Below the pieces are notes generated by a model. The model saw only the letters and a program-made list of their open reading frames with translations. It was not told where the DNA came from and ran no database searches. A program made the translations under genes and the position numbers. This document shows positions 17,129 through 26,339 of a DNA stretch of 64,000 bases, piece by piece. How positions within the stretch are numbered: the stretch's first letter is position 1; each line of letters begins with the position of its first letter. The stretch is taken from positions 1 to 64,000 of the forward strand of contig JBAWEQ010000016.1 in the NCBI GenBank assembly GCA_049591295.1, read 5' to 3'. Source of the DNA: DTPS01 sp049591295. Lineage in GTDB: Bacteria > Acidobacteriota > UBA4820 > DSQY01.

Positions 17129-17740
17129 ATGTTCAAATGGGTGGCCCTAGGACTCATCGGCATTCTAGTGCTCTTTGGCCTTGCGGTCGGGCTTTACGCC
17201 ATCACCACCTACAACTCCCTCGTCACCCTGGACCAGGCGGTCCAATCCCAGTGGGCCCAAGTGGAGAACGTCTACCAGCGAAGGGCAGACCTCATCCCCA
17301 ACTTGGTGGCCACGGTCAAGGGCGCTGCGGCCTTTGAGAAGAGCACCTTCACCGAGGTCGCGGAGGCCCGCTCCAAGGTGGGGCAGATCTCGGCGCAGGG
17401 ACTGCAGGGCATAGCCAACAACCCCCAGGCCTTCGCCCGCTTCCAGCAGGCCCAAGATGGCCTCTCCTCCGCGCTGTCCCACCTCATGGCCGTGGTGGAG
17501 CGCTACCCCGACCTGAAGGCGACCCAGAACTTCCAGGAGCTCCAGGCTCAGCTGGAGGGGACCGAGAACCGGATCGCCGTGGAGCGCATGCGCTTCAACG
17601 AGACGGCCCAGGCCTTCAACACGAGGCGCCAGAGCTTCCCCACCAACATCATCGCCGGCTTCTTCGGGAGCCGGTTCAACCCGAAGCCTTACTTCAAGGC
17701 CCAGGCCGGCGCCGAGACGGCTCCGAAGGTCCAGTTCTGA
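17129..17740 (+). CDS. lemA: LemA family protein
   Basis: This 203-residue protein has one N-terminal membrane helix (LGLIGILVLFGLAVGLYAI). A helical periplasmic domain follows with the family hallmarks YNSLVTLDQAVQSQWAQVEN, YQRRADLIPNLVATVKG, FQELQAQLEGTENRIAVER and a C-terminal FPTNIIAGFFG. The exact function of LemA is not settled. It is commonly encoded beside TPM-domain genes, as here, and the pair is thought to act at the envelope. The ATG at 17129 follows AGAGGAG by eight bases; an upstream extension to 17072 lacks a ribosome site and would bury the membrane helix. Confidence 0.92.
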   Translation: MFKWVALGLIGILVLFGLAVGLYAITTYNSLVTLDQAVQSQWAQVENVYQRRADLIPNLVATVKGAAAFEKSTFTEVAEARSKVGQISAQGLQGIANNPQAFARFQQAQDGLSSALSHLMAVVERYPDLKATQNFQELQAQLEGTENRIAVERMRFNETAQAFNTRRQSFPTNIIAGFFGSRFNPKPYFKAQAGAETAPKVQF

Positions 17741-17811
17741 ACGAAGACCGCGGCGGATGAAGGTGGCATCGGAAGCGACCTGAACTCTCCCCTTCGAGTG
17801 GGGCTACCATC

Positions 17812-18579
17812 ATGCGATTGAAGCGACTCTTCTTCCTGTTGTCGGCCTTGCTGGCCTTTACGGTCTGGACGGGCGCCGTGGGCACGCCCATTCCGCCGGC
17901 ACCCACGCAGTGGGTCACGGACGCCGGGGCCGTTCTGAGCCCGGGGACTCTCGATGCGTTGAACGGTAGGCTCGAGGCCTTCGAGCGCGCCACGGGAGAC
18001 CAGGTCATCGTCTACATCGGGACCACCACGGGCGGCGTGCCCATCGACGACTGGGCCGTCAAGGCCTTCGCCGCGTGGCGCATCGGCCAGAAGGGCAAGG
18101 ACAACGGCGTCGCGCTCTTCGTCTTTCCCCAGGACAAATCTCTCCACATCGAAGTGGGCTACGGCCTTGAGGGCCAACTTCCCGACGCCACGGCCTGGCT
18201 CATCATCCACGATGCCATGCTGCCAAAGCTCAAAGCCGGCGATTACGACGGGGCAGTGACTGCCGGCGTGCAGGGCATCTTGGGAACCCTGGGAGGCGCC
18301 CAGTGGAAGGAGCCCATCACGGCCGCCGCCGTTTCACAATCGGCCAGGGCGGCCCGGGGGAGCGGGCAGCCCGCCGGCCTGACCATCTGGCAGATGATTC
18401 TGGGCGGGCTCCTTCTCATCGGGTTCCTTTTCCTGCTCGTCACGCATCCCACCCTCGCCATCTTCCTCCTCTTCCAGATCCTCTCGGGAGCCGGCGGAGG
18501 AGGATTCGGAGGCGGTGGCGGAGGATTCTCCGGCGGCGGCGGGCGCTCCGGCGGCGGCGGGGCTTCGGGCTCGTGGTGA
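17812..18579 (+). CDS. TPM-domain membrane protein with Gly-rich tail
   Basis: This 255-residue protein has a signal peptide (RLFFLLSALLAFTVWTGA) and a TPM domain. The domain reads WVTDAGAVLSPGTLDALNGRL, GDQVIVYIGTTTGG, DNGVALFVFPQDKSLHIEVG and YGLEGQLPDATAW. A transmembrane helix follows (GGLLLIGFLFLLV), then a glycine/serine tail of repeated GGGG units ending ASGSW. The architecture matches the YgcG group of proteins. TPM domains have been linked to phosphatase activity and photosystem II repair in plants; the bacterial role is unclear. It forms an operon with lemA upstream and a second TPM gene downstream. Confidence 0.88.
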   Translation: MRLKRLFFLLSALLAFTVWTGAVGTPIPPAPTQWVTDAGAVLSPGTLDALNGRLEAFERATGDQVIVYIGTTTGGVPIDDWAVKAFAAWRIGQKGKDNGVALFVFPQDKSLHIEVGYGLEGQLPDATAWLIIHDAMLPKLKAGDYDGAVTAGVQGILGTLGGAQWKEPITAAAVSQSARAARGSGQPAGLTIWQMILGGLLLIGFLFLLVTHPTLAIFLLFQILSGAGGGGFGGGGGGFSGGGGRSGGGGASGSW

Positions 18580-18592
18580 CGGGAGGCGCTTC

Positions 18593-19051
18593 ATGTTCGG
18601 AATGAGCCGGCGCCAGCTTAGGCGCATCGTGGACGCGGAGAAGGTGAAGGCCGCCATCGAGGAGGCCGAGCGCATGACGTCCGGCGAGGTCCGGGTATCG
18701 GTGGCCCATTTCTTCTGGGGCAGCGTGCACCGGACCGCCCAGAAGGCCTTCACCAGGATGGGCATGGATCGTACGCAGCACCGGAACGGCGTCCTGATCT
18801 TCGTTGTCCCGTCTCGCCGACGCTTCAGCATCATCGGCGATGAGGGCATCCACCAGCACGTGGGGCAGGAGTTCTGGGAGGCGGTCGCGGCGAGGCTCTC
18901 GGAGAACTTCCAAAAGGGAGATTTCACCGAGGGGCTCGTGGAGGCCGTGGAGGAGGTGGGCCGCCGCCTCAAGGTTCACTTCCCTTACACCGGGGAGAAG
19001 GATCCCAACGAGATTCCGGACGACGTGGACTTCGACGGGGAGAAGGAGTGA
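18593..19051 (+). CDS. Second TPM-domain protein, soluble
   Basis: This 152-residue protein is a compact TPM domain without a signal peptide or membrane helix. It includes VKAAIEEAERMTSGEVRVSV, HRNGVLIFVVPSRRRFSIIGDEGI and QEFWEAVAARLSENFQKGDFTEGLVEAVEEVG, all family-typical. The ATG at 18593 follows GGGAGG and lies 13 bases after the first TPM gene; the frame is open further upstream but overlaps the Gly-rich tail. Together with lemA and the preceding gene it forms a three-gene unit of the common LemA-TPM-TPM kind. It is likely cytoplasmic unless a partner anchors it. Confidence 0.85.
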   Translation: MFGMSRRQLRRIVDAEKVKAAIEEAERMTSGEVRVSVAHFFWGSVHRTAQKAFTRMGMDRTQHRNGVLIFVVPSRRRFSIIGDEGIHQHVGQEFWEAVAARLSENFQKGDFTEGLVEAVEEVGRRLKVHFPYTGEKDPNEIPDDVDFDGEKE

Positions 19052-19197
19052 CTCCAGGCAGCTCTGGGCGGCGCTGCGGCGGTCCTCGTCGCGAGGTAAA
19101 ACCCCTGTCCTGGGGGACAATGCCGTGTGCTGGTGGAGGGAGGAGGGTGGGGCGCCCGCCAAGCCATCATTTTGCCCGGCCTGCGGTCCGCATCCTG

Positions 19198-19225
19198 CAC
19201 TCTCACTCTCCACTCTCCACACTCC
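19198..19225 (+). repeat. Heptamer tandem repeat (CACTCTC/ACTCTCC) x4
   Basis: Four consecutive 7-base units read CACTCTC, ACTCTCC, ACTCTCC, ACACTCC. They lie in the spacer between the second TPM gene and the amino-acid permease. Confidence 0.7.
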
Positions 19226-19298
19226 ACCATCTCCATCCGTACTGCCCGGAGGAGCCCCGGCATAAGGGCCGTCCATTCATGAGGTGAGGGGGAGAATC

Positions 19299-20714
19299 AT
19301 GGCTCACAAGCTCTTCCGGACCAAGTCGCTGGCGCTGCTCATGTCGGAGACCGAGAGGGAGGGGCGGCGCCTGCGGAAGGTTCTCACCGCCTGGGACCTG
19401 ACCGCCATCGGCATCGGATGCATCATCGGGGTCGGCATCTTCGTGCTGCCCGGCGTGGAAGCGGCCAAGCACGCGGGCCCGGGCATCATCCTCTCCTTCG
19501 CGGTGGCGGCCGCGGCCTGCGCGTGCAGCGCCCTCTGCTACGCGGAGCTGGCGGCCATGCTCCCCGTCTCCGGAAGCGCCTACACCTACGGGTACGCCTG
19601 CCTGGGCGAGATCTTCGCTTGGATCATCGGCTGGGACCTCGTGCTGGAGTACATGGTGGGAGCGAGCCTGGTGGCCATCGGGTGGTCGGCCTATCTCGTG
19701 AACCTCCTCAAGGGCATGGGGCTGGAGCTCCCCGCGGCCCTCACGGCGCCTCCCTTTGCCGAGCATCCCGGCCTGCTCGACCTGCCCGCCGCCCTCATCG
19801 CCCTCGCCATCTCCTACCTCCTCGTGAGGGGCATCAAGGAGAGCAGCCGCGTGAACCTCACGGTGGTGATCATCAAGGTCTCCGTGATCCTGGTCTTCAT
19901 CGTGCTGACGGCGTGGTACGTCCACCCGGCCAACTGGGTCCCCTTCGCCCCCTTCGGCTGGAAGGGCATCATGACGGCGGCCGCCATCGTGTTTCTGGCC
20001 TACATCGGGTTCGACGCCGTCTCCACCACCGCGGAAGAGGCCCGGAACCCCCAGCGGGACCTCCCCATCGGCATCATCGCCTCGCTGGTAGTGGCCACCT
20101 TCCTCTACATGGCCGTGGCGGCCATCATGACGGGGGTGGTGCCCTACCGGGAGCTGGGCGTCGCGGACCCCATCGCGCTGGTCTTGAACGTCCTGCACAT
20201 GCGATGGGCCAGCGCGCTCATCAGCGTGGGGGCCCTGGCCGGGATCACCAGCGTGCTCCTGGTGCTCCTGATGGGGCAGCCCCGCATCCTCTTCGCCATG
20301 TCGAGGGACGGCCTCCTGCCCGAGGTCCTCTCCAAAGTCCACGCGCGCTTTCAGACGCCCTACATCACGACCTGGATCACGGGATGCATCGTGGCCGTCA
20401 GCGCGGCGCTGACCCCCATCAACGTGGTGGCCGAGCTCTGCTCCATCGGGACTCTCTTCGCCTTCATCATCGTCTGCGCCGGAGTGATCGTCCTCCGCTT
20501 CACGAGGCCGGACATGGTCCGGCCCTTCAGGGCTCCCTTGACCCCGGTGCTTCCGGCTCTGGGGATCATTCTCTGCGGATACCTGATGCTGAGCCTGCCG
20601 CTGATCACTTGGCTTCGCTTTCTCGTCTGGCTCCTGGTCGGGTTGGCCATCTACGGGGGCTACGGCTTCCGCCACTCGGGGCTGAACGGAAGCGAGCAGC
20701 CCGTCAGGGCGTAG
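19299..20714 (+). CDS. APC-superfamily amino-acid permease (cationic amino-acid transporter type)
   Basis: This 471-residue inner-membrane carrier has about 12 hydrophobic segments. The first helix carries the GIGCIIGVGIFVLPG motif that binds the amino-acid backbone in APC transporters. The segments YIGFDAVSTTAEEARNPQRDLP and LMGQPRILFAMSRDGLLP are typical of the CAT subgroup, which exchanges or imports basic and other amino acids. The N-terminal RTKSLALLMSETE is also CAT-like. The ATG at 19299 follows a GGGGGAGA ribosome site. It is the last gene before the adaptor cluster and has no obvious partner. Substrate specificity cannot be read from the sequence. Confidence 0.92.
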   Translation: MAHKLFRTKSLALLMSETEREGRRLRKVLTAWDLTAIGIGCIIGVGIFVLPGVEAAKHAGPGIILSFAVAAAACACSALCYAELAAMLPVSGSAYTYGYACLGEIFAWIIGWDLVLEYMVGASLVAIGWSAYLVNLLKGMGLELPAALTAPPFAEHPGLLDLPAALIALAISYLLVRGIKESSRVNLTVVIIKVSVILVFIVLTAWYVHPANWVPFAPFGWKGIMTAAAIVFLAYIGFDAVSTTAEEARNPQRDLPIGIIASLVVATFLYMAVAAIMTGVVPYRELGVADPIALVLNVLHMRWASALISVGALAGITSVLLVLLMGQPRILFAMSRDGLLPEVLSKVHARFQTPYITTWITGCIVAVSAALTPINVVAELCSIGTLFAFIIVCAGVIVLRFTRPDMVRPFRAPLTPVLPALGIILCGYLMLSLPLITWLRFLVWLLVGLAIYGGYGFRHSGLNGSEQPVRA

Positions 20715-20864
20715 TCCCTCCTGTCCTGAGGCTGGGCGGGCGATCAGGGGAGACCCGCGGAACTCCGTCATAGTCAGACACGAGTGCATGTGTTATCATG
20801 TTTGCCTGCCAAGATCCTGGGCCTCGTTCGGAGGGAACCGAGCCCGGATCGGGGGGGAAGGGCC

Positions 20865-22058
20865 ATGGGGGCTCGGGGGCGACGGTACCCAGTCACGGTG
20901 CTTCTCGCGGGGGCGCTCGCGGTTCTCTGCGGGTGCGGCCGCCACGAGCCGGCCATGCAGGTGCGGCGCGGGACCTTCAGCGATCACCTTCTTCTGACGG
21001 GTGAACTGAGAGCCGTCCGGTCGGTGGACATCCTGGTTCCGCGACTGCCGCAGTGGCGCACCCAGATCCGCTGGATGGAGCGGGACGGGTGCGTCGTCAA
21101 GAAGGGCCAGAAGGTCCTGGATCTGGATTTCACCGCCCTGGCCGGCGAGCTGGAGGACAAGAAGCTCGCCGAAGCGAGCGCCGCCGCCGCCCTGGCCAAA
21201 CAGAAGGCCCTGAACGCCTCGGGTCTCGAGGAGGCGAAGACGGCGCGGGAGCAGGCGGAGACGGCCCTGCAGAAGGCCGAGATCGAGGCCAGGGTGCCCG
21301 CCGAGCTGTTCAGCCGCCGGGACTACCAGGCGCGCCAGCTCGCTCTCGCGCAGGCGAAAGCCTCGGAGGAGAAGGCGGGAAACGATCTGGCCGCGGCCCA
21401 GAAAGGGCAGGAGGCCGATCTCGGCGTGGCTAGGCTGGCCCTCGACAAGGCCCGCAGGGACCTCGCCGCTGCCCAGGAAGCCATGGGCAAGATGACCGTT
21501 CTCGCGCCCTGCGACGGCGTTCTGGACGTCGCCCAGCATCCCTGGGAGGGGCGGAAGTTCCAGGTGGGCGACATGGTCTTCGTGGGCTGGACGGTCTTGA
21601 GGATCCCCGACATGAGCCGGGTGGAGGTGGCGGCCAGGCTCTTCGACGTGGACGAGGGCAAGGTCCTCCCCGGCATGCCGGCCATCTGCCGCCTGGATAC
21701 CTTCCCGAAGGTCGCCCTGAGGGGCCGCGTGGCCAGCGTCTCCTCCATTGCGCAAGAGGTCCCGAACAGCCCCACGCGGAGGGCCTTCATGGTCATCGTG
21801 TCGCTGGAGCACAGCGACCCTGAGAGGATGCGCCCCGGCATGTCCGTGCAGGTCTCCGTGGAGACCCGGCGGATCCCCGACGCGCTGGTGGCCCCGCGGG
21901 CCGCCCTGGATTTGAGCGTGGATCCCCCTCGGGCCCATCTGGCGGGAGGAGGAACGGCGGCGGTGACCCTGGGGCCGTGCAGCGCCCGGGAATGCGTGGT
22001 GACGTCCGGCCTGCGGGAGGGAGAGCGCCTCTCCTGTGCTTACGGAAGCGGACGATGA
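20865..22058 (+). CDS. Periplasmic adaptor (HlyD/MacA-type) lipoprotein
   Basis: This 397-residue membrane-fusion protein is the first of three adaptors in a row. It has a lipoprotein signal (VLLAGALAVLCGC) and a lipoyl half-motif (MERDGCVVKKGQKVLDLD). A long alanine/lysine/glutamate-rich coiled-coil hairpin covers roughly residues 90-205. The second lipoyl half is MGKMTVLAPCDGVLDV, and a beta-barrel region contains DVDEGKVLPGMPAICRLDTFP. Such adaptors bridge an inner-membrane permease to an outer-membrane channel. The ATG at 20865 follows GGGGGGAAGG. Its stop overlaps the next adaptor's start (ATGA). Confidence 0.88.
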   Translation: MGARGRRYPVTVLLAGALAVLCGCGRHEPAMQVRRGTFSDHLLLTGELRAVRSVDILVPRLPQWRTQIRWMERDGCVVKKGQKVLDLDFTALAGELEDKKLAEASAAAALAKQKALNASGLEEAKTAREQAETALQKAEIEARVPAELFSRRDYQARQLALAQAKASEEKAGNDLAAAQKGQEADLGVARLALDKARRDLAAAQEAMGKMTVLAPCDGVLDVAQHPWEGRKFQVGDMVFVGWTVLRIPDMSRVEVAARLFDVDEGKVLPGMPAICRLDTFPKVALRGRVASVSSIAQEVPNSPTRRAFMVIVSLEHSDPERMRPGMSVQVSVETRRIPDALVAPRAALDLSVDPPRAHLAGGGTAAVTLGPCSARECVVTSGLREGERLSCAYGSGR

Positions 22059-23371
22059 GGGCGCTGGATGCCTTGGCGGGGCTCCCCTGGCGGGAGGTGG
22101 CCGGGGCGCTCCCGGGCGCCGCGCGCGCGGCCGCCGGGCGGTGCGGGAGCTACTGGAAGAATCGCCCGCGCCTGCGGATGGCCGTCCTGGCGCTCCTCGG
22201 TTTTCTCCTGCTGGGAGTTTGGGGGCGCGCCTTCTGGGGCGTGGAGACGGTCCGGGTCCGCCGCGGGGAGATGCTGGATGAGGTGCCGCTGCAGGGCACC
22301 CTCAAGGCCGTGGAATCGGACCGCCTCGGGCCTCCCCAGGTTCCCAGGGTGTGGCAGTACAAGATCGGCATGATGGTGCCGGAGGGAACGGTCGTGAAGA
22401 AGGGGACACCGGTCCTCGGCTTTGACACGAGCGACATGGTTCGCGAGCTGGACGCCAAGCGGGCCGAGAGCGACAAGGCACGGACCGAGCTGGTGAAACA
22501 GCGGGCGCAGATGGCCGTCCAGAGGGAAGATGGGGCGCTGAGGCTGGCCAAGGCCGAGGCCGACCTGCGGTCCGTGGAGATGAAGCTGGAGGTCCCGCCG
22601 GACCTCAAATCGGCCAACGAGCTCGAGGAGGCCAGGCTGGATGAGGCGTCGCTCCGCGACCAGATCCGGAGGGTGAAGGCCTCCCAATCGGCCCTGGAGG
22701 CCGCCGGCGAGGCGGACCTCACCTCTCTGGAGGAGAGCCGCGAGAGGGCGGCCACGCGCGTCAGCGAGATCCAGGGCGCGATGGGCCGCATGACCGTGCA
22801 GTCCCCGCGCGACGGCACCGTCATCTACCTCACCGATTGGAACGAGCAGAAGAAGAAGGTCGGAGACACGTGCTGGGTGGGAGAGAAGGTGCTGGAGGTG
22901 GCGGACCTGGGACGGATGAAAGGCGAGGGCCTTGTGGACGAGGCCGATTCCGGCAAGGTCGCCGCCGGCCAGCGGGTGAAGTTGCGCCTGGACGCCCATC
23001 CCGACACCGAATTCACGGGCCGCGTCGCTTCCATCTGGAGGGCCCTGGAGCCCAAGTCGCCCACCAATCCGCTGAAGGTCATGAAGGTGGAGGTGGTTCT
23101 GGACCGGACGGACCCCCGAAGGATGATGCCCGGGATGCGCTTCACGGGCACCGTCGAGGCGGGCCGAGAGGAGGGGGCGGTCCTGATCCCCTCCAGCGCC
23201 GTCCTGGAAACGCCGGACGGCCCCGTGGCCCGCAAGCGCTGGCTCTTCGGCTACAGGCGGGTCCGCCTCACCATCGGCCGGCGAACGGGCCGGCGGGTGG
23301 AGGTGACGAAGGGACTCCGGGCGGGCGATGTGGTGGCCGACGCCGGAACCCCGAGGGAGGCGGCCCCGTGA
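22055..23371 (+). CDS. Periplasmic adaptor (HlyD/MacA-type), membrane-anchored
   Basis: This 438-residue adaptor is anchored by one N-terminal helix (MAVLALLGFLLLGVWGRAF). The lipoyl halves are VPEGTVVKKGTPVLGFDTSD and MGRMTVQSPRDGTVIYLTDW, with a coiled-coil hairpin between them that contains KARTELVKQRAQMAV and a second arm. The barrel segment DEADSGKVAAGQRVKLRLDAHP and the C-terminal membrane-proximal region are standard. It overlaps its neighbours by 4 bases on both sides (ATGA at the start, GTGA at the end), which implies coupled translation of the three adaptors. Confidence 0.88.
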   Translation: MRALDALAGLPWREVAGALPGAARAAAGRCGSYWKNRPRLRMAVLALLGFLLLGVWGRAFWGVETVRVRRGEMLDEVPLQGTLKAVESDRLGPPQVPRVWQYKIGMMVPEGTVVKKGTPVLGFDTSDMVRELDAKRAESDKARTELVKQRAQMAVQREDGALRLAKAEADLRSVEMKLEVPPDLKSANELEEARLDEASLRDQIRRVKASQSALEAAGEADLTSLEESRERAATRVSEIQGAMGRMTVQSPRDGTVIYLTDWNEQKKKVGDTCWVGEKVLEVADLGRMKGEGLVDEADSGKVAAGQRVKLRLDAHPDTEFTGRVASIWRALEPKSPTNPLKVMKVEVVLDRTDPRRMMPGMRFTGTVEAGREEGAVLIPSSAVLETPDGPVARKRWLFGYRRVRLTIGRRTGRRVEVTKGLRAGDVVADAGTPREAAP

Positions 23372-24636
23372 GGCGGCGCCTGCTGCTGGCCGCGGGACTG
23401 CCGGCGGGCGTGCTCGTGTTGGCGCTCGGCGCCTACGTAACGGGAAAGGGATCCTCCGCCGTTCCCACCCAGCGGCTTTCCGAGGCGCCCTTCGTGGTCA
23501 AGGTGAGGGCGGAGGGCGTGCTCAAGGCTGCCGAGTCCACGCCGGTCTCCACACCGATCTCGGCGGGGTCCGCGATGACCCTGGCCTGGATCATCGAGGA
23601 CGGCAGCCGGGTCAAGGCGGGGGAGGTGGTGGCGCGGTTCGACCCCTCCGACTTCCAGAAGATGCTCCTGGACGGCCGCGGCGATGAAGCGACGGCCAAG
23701 GAGAAGATGGAGAAGGCGGGAGCCTCCCGGACCGCCACGCAGAAGGACATGGCGCTGGACGAGCAGACCGCCAAGGCTGAGCTGGCCCACGCCAGGGAGT
23801 TCCAGAGCACCGACCGGGAGATTTTTTCCCGCTTTGACATCGCGAAATCCCAGATCGACACCGAACTGGCCCAGGCCAAGGAGTCCTACGCGGCGGCCAT
23901 GACCAAGGCCAAGGGCGCCCTCTCGCAGACCGACGTGGAGCTCTACCGCATCGACGCGGCCAAGGCCGCGAAGGACGCCGATCGCGCGGAGAAGGCCCTG
24001 GCGGCCGTCGAGGTGAAAGCGCCCCACGACGGCGTGATGGTCCTGGAGCGGAACTGGCAGGGCTATCTTCCTCGTCCGGGCCAGACCTTTTGGCCAGGCC
24101 AGAAGCTGGGCGAGATCCCCGACACGAAGAACCTTCAGGCGGAGGTCTACGTGCTGGAGGCCGACGCCGGAGGGCTGGCTGCCGGCCAGAAGGCCGAGGT
24201 GGAACCGTACGGGGCCAAGGGCGATCTGCTCGAGGGCAAGGTCTCCCGGGTGGACTCACTCGCGCAGCCTCGCTTTCCCGGGGTGCCCGTGCAGTACTTC
24301 GGGGCCACCCTGACCTTCTCGGGCCCCATCCCGTCGGCCCTCGTGCCTGGCCAACGGGTGCGGGCCGAGATCCTCGTCCAGGACCTGCCGAAGGCGCTGG
24401 TGGTGCCCAGGCAAGCGGTATACGAGCAGGACGGAAAGCCCGTGGTCTACCGGCGGCGTTGGCTGGACAGCTTCGCCGCCGTGCCCGTGGTCCTCGGCCC
24501 TGGGGCCCTGGGCCGGGTCGTCGTGCGGCAGGGCCTGAAGGCGGGACAGGTCATCGCCCTCGTGGAGCCCGGCCGTCGCGGGGAGCCGGCCTCGTCCCCC
24601 AAAGGGGCCGGGCCGCCTCTCGGAGGAACACCATGA
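23368..24636 (+). CDS. Periplasmic adaptor (HlyD/MacA-type), third in tandem
   Basis: This 422-residue adaptor starts at a GTG that overlaps the previous stop (GTGA). An N-terminal helix (LLLAAGLPAGVLVLALGAYV) anchors or exports it. The lipoyl halves read IEDGSRVKAGEVVARFDPSD and LAAVEVKAPHDGVMVLERNW, with an alpha-helical hairpin of about 120 residues between. LEADAGGLAAGQKAEVEPYG is the barrel segment. Its ATGA junction with the permease and matching function suggest that at least this adaptor works with it. Whether the three adaptors form a mixed ring or serve three systems is unknown. Confidence 0.88.
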   Translation: MRRRLLLAAGLPAGVLVLALGAYVTGKGSSAVPTQRLSEAPFVVKVRAEGVLKAAESTPVSTPISAGSAMTLAWIIEDGSRVKAGEVVARFDPSDFQKMLLDGRGDEATAKEKMEKAGASRTATQKDMALDEQTAKAELAHAREFQSTDREIFSRFDIAKSQIDTELAQAKESYAAAMTKAKGALSQTDVELYRIDAAKAAKDADRAEKALAAVEVKAPHDGVMVLERNWQGYLPRPGQTFWPGQKLGEIPDTKNLQAEVYVLEADAGGLAAGQKAEVEPYGAKGDLLEGKVSRVDSLAQPRFPGVPVQYFGATLTFSGPIPSALVPGQRVRAEILVQDLPKALVVPRQAVYEQDGKPVVYRRRWLDSFAAVPVVLGPGALGRVVVRQGLKAGQVIALVEPGRRGEPASSPKGAGPPLGGTP

Positions 24637-25871
24637 ATCCCTGGGACGCTTTCTCCAGCGCCATGGGCAACCTGACGGCTCACAAGCTGCGCTCCTCCCT
24701 CTCCATGCTCGGCATGCTATTCGGCGTGGGAGCGGTCATCGCCATGCTCGCCATCGGAGCCGGAGCCGAGCGCCAGGCCATGGCCATGATCGAGCGCCTC
24801 GGCCTGCACAACGTGCTCATTCGGGCGAAGGACGTGAAGAAGGATGAGCTGGAGGAGCTGCGCAAGAAATCGCCGGGGGTCTCCCTGCGAGACGGCGAGG
24901 CGGTGTCAGAGGCGCTTCCGGCCGTGGAACTGGTGGCGCCCGTAGTGAAGGTGGAGCCCTACAAGGTCCTCTCCGCCCAGGCCTCCGCCGACGATGCGCA
25001 GGTGGCCGGCGTCTCGTGGCGCCAGGCGGAACTCTTCGGTCTGAAGGTCTCGGAGGGGCGCTACTTGGACCGCGGGGACGAGAGGGGAAGCGCCCAGGTG
25101 TGCGTCATCGGCCAGGAGGTCCGACGCGAGCTGTTTGGATACGGGCCCGCCGTGGGAGGGCTCCTCAAAGTCAACGATATCTGGCTCGAGGTGGTGGGGA
25201 TCTTGTCTTCGGACGGGGCCGCAGGGAGTTCCCTCCAGGGCGTCCAGGTGGGTTCCGCGGCCCGCCAGATCCAGATCCCCGTGAGCACGGCGCTCCTCAA
25301 GTTCGACCGCGACCCGCTGAGCTCGCCCGTGGATGAGGTGGTGGTCCGCCTCAAGAAGGACGCCTCGCCCCAACAAGCCGCGGAGGTGATGAAGCGGCTG
25401 GTGGACCGCCTTCACGGCGGGGCCCAGGACTTCGAGATCGTGGTTCCGGAGGCCCTGCTGGAGCAGAGCCGCCGGACCCAGCGCATGTTCTCCATCGTCA
25501 TGGGCTGCATCGCGGGCATTTCACTGCTCGTCGGCGGCATCGGCATCATGAACATCATGCTGGCCTCCGTCCTGGAGCGCACCCGGGAGATCGGCATCCG
25601 CCTCGCCGTGGGCGCCAAGCAGAGAGACGTGGCCCTGCAGTTCGTGAGTGAGGCCGCCGCCATCAGCCTCATCGGCGGCCTCTCCGGCATCGTGCTCGGG
25701 GTCCTCATCGCCAAGGTCGTGGCGCTCTCGGCGGGCTGGCCCACGGTGGTCACGCCCTTCTCCGTCGTGCTGGCCTTCGGCGTCTCCCTGGCCGTGGGCG
25801 TCCTCTCCGGGCTTTACCCGGCCCAGCGGGCCGCCAGGCTCGATCCCATCGAGGCGCTGCGCTACGAGTAA
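24633..25871 (+). CDS. MacB-type ABC permease (FtsX fold), without its ATPase
   Basis: This 412-residue inner-membrane protein begins with an N-terminal helix (LRSSLSMLGMLFGVGAVIAML). A large periplasmic MacB core domain follows (VELVAPVVKVEPYK, GVSWRQAELFGLKVSEGRYL). The last three helices carry the FtsX signature GGIGIMNIMLASVLERTREIGIRLAVGA and end with LSGLYPAQRAARLDPIEALRYE, a classic MacB C-terminus. MacB proteins usually carry an N-terminal nucleotide-binding domain or have a separate ATPase gene beside them; neither is present here. The ATG overlaps the third adaptor's stop and has GGAGG before it. Confidence 0.92.
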   Translation: MNPWDAFSSAMGNLTAHKLRSSLSMLGMLFGVGAVIAMLAIGAGAERQAMAMIERLGLHNVLIRAKDVKKDELEELRKKSPGVSLRDGEAVSEALPAVELVAPVVKVEPYKVLSAQASADDAQVAGVSWRQAELFGLKVSEGRYLDRGDERGSAQVCVIGQEVRRELFGYGPAVGGLLKVNDIWLEVVGILSSDGAAGSSLQGVQVGSAARQIQIPVSTALLKFDRDPLSSPVDEVVVRLKKDASPQQAAEVMKRLVDRLHGGAQDFEIVVPEALLEQSRRTQRMFSIVMGCIAGISLLVGGIGIMNIMLASVLERTREIGIRLAVGAKQRDVALQFVSEAAAISLIGGLSGIVLGVLIAKVVALSAGWPTVVTPFSVVLAFGVSLAVGVLSGLYPAQRAARLDPIEALRYE

Positions 25872-25886
25872 GCCCGGGGCAGGGGC

Positions 25887-26339
25887 CTACTTGGCGCCGT
25901 TTTCGCTCTGGATGTAGTCGGCGATGGCGTTGATCTGTTGGTTCGAGAGCCGGCCGTCGAAGCTGGGCATGGTGAGGCCGCGCCCCTGGTGAATGATCTT
26001 GACCAGGAGATCGCGGTCCTGGGAGTACGGCCAGTTGGGCCGCTTCAGGGCGGGTATGGTGGCGGTGCCAGCGAGGGTCGCCCCGTGGCACGAGGAACAG
26101 TTCTGGAGGTAGAGGGACCGGCCGCTCGTGGCGGCTGCGCCCACGGGCAGGCGCCCGTTCTGGGAATAGTCCATTCCGGCGGATGACTCGGACGAGGAAA
26201 CCCCGACCTGGGACCAACCTCCCACCGCCGGGGTGGTGCCCCAGAAGATCAGGCTCAGGGCGGCGGGCAGCACCACGGCCGCTGCAACCCCAAGCCAGAA
26301 GAGGCCGCCTCTCGATGGTTTGCCGTTCGATTTGGGCAT
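25887..26339 (-). CDS. Membrane-anchored class I cytochrome c
   Basis: This 150-residue protein has an N-terminal membrane anchor (GLFWLGVAAAVVLPAALSLIFW). A single heme c site CSSCH (Cys81, Cys84, His85) and an axial Met124 in LTMPSFDG follow, and the C-terminal helix is LSNQQINAIADYIQSE. It probably carries electrons in the periplasm. It is convergent with the MacB-type permease and lies on the same strand as, but about 240 bases downstream of, the prenyltransferase gene. That position would fit a respiratory role, though no oxidase or reductase gene is adjacent. Confidence 0.9.
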   Translation of the reverse strand: MPKSNGKPSRGGLFWLGVAAAVVLPAALSLIFWGTTPAVGGWSQVGVSSSESSAGMDYSQNGRLPVGAAATSGRSLYLQNCSSCHGATLAGTATIPALKRPNWPYSQDRDLLVKIIHQGRGLTMPSFDGRLSNQQINAIADYIQSENGAK

